NCBI GenBank assembly: GCA_022561675.1
Contig: JADFQT010000039.1
Coordinates: 1-12,478, forward strand
Source of the DNA: Chloroflexota bacterium
Lineage (GTDB): Bacteria; Chloroflexota; Dehalococcoidia; Lucifugimonadales; UBA3495
DNA: 12,478 nt
Direction of reading: 5' to 3'
Positions 11,477 to 12,478 of the stretch are shown piece by piece; within the stretch, counting starts at the first letter, position 1; every line of letters begins with the position of its first letter. Under the pieces are notes generated by a model. That model made no database searches and was not told the DNA's origin. It saw nothing but the letters and a program-made list of their open reading frames with translations. The position numbers and the translations under genes are program-made.

Positions 11477-12478
11477 TCAGCGGAACAGTCCACCCCTTTT
11501 CCCGCCGGACTGATGCCGGAGGAAGCTGGGAACGTCCAGTTCGCTTTCAATCTCTGGGTTGACGTCCTGAAGGAGCCGTTGCAGCTCGTCCTCGCGCATC
11601 TGTTGGGTTTCCTGCACAACCGGGAATGAGGCCGCCACCATGGTCAATTTTACCTCGTCCTCCAGGCGCGGGTCCCGGCTGGTGCCGAAAATGATGTTGG
11701 CCTCCGGGTCCGACATCTCCTCAATCACGCGGGCGGCGTCCTGGACTTCCTTCAGGGTGAGGGATGCGCCACCGGTTATTACGAAAAGGATGCGCTTGGC
11801 TCCGTCCATGGCGATGTCCAGCAAAGGACTCTTGGTAGCCTGTCTGGCGGCATCAACCGCCCGATTCTCGCCCTTACCCCGGCCGATGGCCAGCCAGGCG
11901 GGCCCGGCGTTGTGCAAAATCGTTTTCACGTCGGCGAAGTCCACGTTAATCTCGCCGGGCACGGTAACCACCTCGGCAATGGCCTGGATGCCTTGATGCA
12001 AAACCGAGTCGGCCATTTTCAGGGCTTCTTCCCAAGTGAATGTCGACTCGGTGTCGCGATTTAGCTCCAGCAGGCGGTCGTTGGGAATGGTAATCAGGGT
12101 ATCGACCTGATCCTTTAATTTATTGATGCCCTCTTCGGCGTTCTTCCGCCGGGCCGCCGCTTCAAATGAGAAGGGTCTGCTAACGACGGCAACGGTAAGC
12201 GCCCCGCTTTCTTTGGCCACCTGGGCGATTACCGGAGCGGCTCCGGTTCCGGTCCCGCCGCCCATGCCCACGGCCAGGAAAACCATGTCGGCGCCCTCAA
12301 CGGCCTGCTGAATTTCGGCCCGGCTCTCCTCGGCTGCCTGCCGGCCCAGGTCAGGCAAGGCTCCCGAACCCAGACCCCTGGTAAGATTCTGGCCGATGGC
12401 CAGCCGGTGGCCAACGTCACACCGAAACAGATGCTGAGCGTCGGTGTTCACCGCGTAGTATTCGACGACGGGCAGCTT
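11477..12478 (-). CDS. ftsZ: Cell division protein FtsZ, N-terminally truncated by the window edge
   Basis: This is the tubulin-like GTPase that builds the division ring. The frame runs open to the right edge. The first visible residues KLPVVEYYAVNTDA correspond to the conserved strand with the NTD(A) motif, so roughly the first 40 residues (nucleotide-binding GGGGxN segment) are outside; GTG 12451 is not a start. LTRGLGSGALPDLGRQAAEES and MGGGTGTGAAPVIAQVAKE form the GTP-binding tubulin signature. NDRLLELN and the T7 loop region (INVDFADVKTIL) follow. The C-terminal domain ends with an unusually short linker of about 25 residues and the conserved docking peptide DVPSFLRHQ plus ten residues. 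A hairpin at 11179-11204 lies downstream, then the nrdR promoter. Confidence 0.97.
   Translation of the reverse strand, partial: KLPVVEYYAVNTDAQHLFRCDVGHRLAIGQNLTRGLGSGALPDLGRQAAEESRAEIQQAVEGADMVFLAVGMGGGTGTGAAPVIAQVAKESGALTVAVVSRPFSFEAAARRKNAEEGINKLKDQVDTLITIPNDRLLELNRDTESTFTWEEALKMADSVLHQGIQAIAEVVTVPGEINVDFADVKTILHNAGPAWLAIGRGKGENRAVDAARQATKSPLLDIAMDGAKRILFVITGGASLTLKEVQDAARVIEEMSDPEANIIFGTSRDPRLEDEVKLTMVAASFPVVQETQQMREDELQRLLQDVNPEIESELDVPSFLRHQSGGKRGGLFR

Overview
The window looks like a chromosomal segment of a GC-rich, vertically inherited bacterium. The best guess is Chloroflexota, probably Dehalococcoidia-like. This rests on the run ftsZ - nrdR - (small ORFs) - adenosylcobalamin-dependent nrdJ on one strand, which I recall from that group, and on protein style; it is an inference, not a database result. 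Almost every gene is on the minus strand. The exception is one small CxxC protein gene near the left edge. No tRNA, rRNA, CRISPR array, integrase or complete insertion sequence is visible.

Left part (1-3532). The first 21 codons of a Mut7-C-type RNase-domain gene run off the left edge. Next come a plus-strand cysteine-motif protein (348-767), a molybdopterin sulfite-oxidase-fold oxidoreductase (832-1566), a VOC/glyoxalase-fold protein lacking one usual metal ligand (1787-2275) and a P-loop kinase-like ATPase (2471-3121). A YggT membrane protein follows, with a probable non-AUG start, just behind proC.

Middle (3544-6515). proC and yggT form a translationally close pair with their own extended -10 promoter. 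Upstream of them lies a PdxA-family dehydrogenase with the PdxA2-type motif, then an orphan VapB-like antitoxin. A tiny overlapping pair comes next: a degenerate GIY-YIG-like protein and a zinc-ribbon protein, closed by a terminator. Three genes in this stretch share TGnTAnAAT extended -10 elements.

Right part (6602-12478). The class II ribonucleotide reductase nrdJ is preceded by two unrecognised small ORFs (149 and 80 aa) and by nrdR. A well-formed promoter (TTGACT-18-TACAAT) lies upstream of nrdR with two NrdR-box-like palindromes exactly 31 bp apart, the nearer one over the predicted transcription start. This fits NrdR autoregulation and possibly co-control of the downstream genes and nrdJ. 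ftsZ, truncated at its N-terminus by the window edge, lies upstream of the nrdR unit.

The intergenic gaps carry dispersed palindromic repeats of at least two families, a 116-bp element with perfect 14-bp terminal inverted repeats, and an exact 30-bp duplicate of the last ten codons of nrdJ. No complete undescribed defence or mobile system can be demonstrated. The most unusual items are the nrdJ 3'-end duplication, the NrdR-controlled unknown ORFs, the small GIY-YIG/zinc-ribbon pair and the CTG-started yggT.
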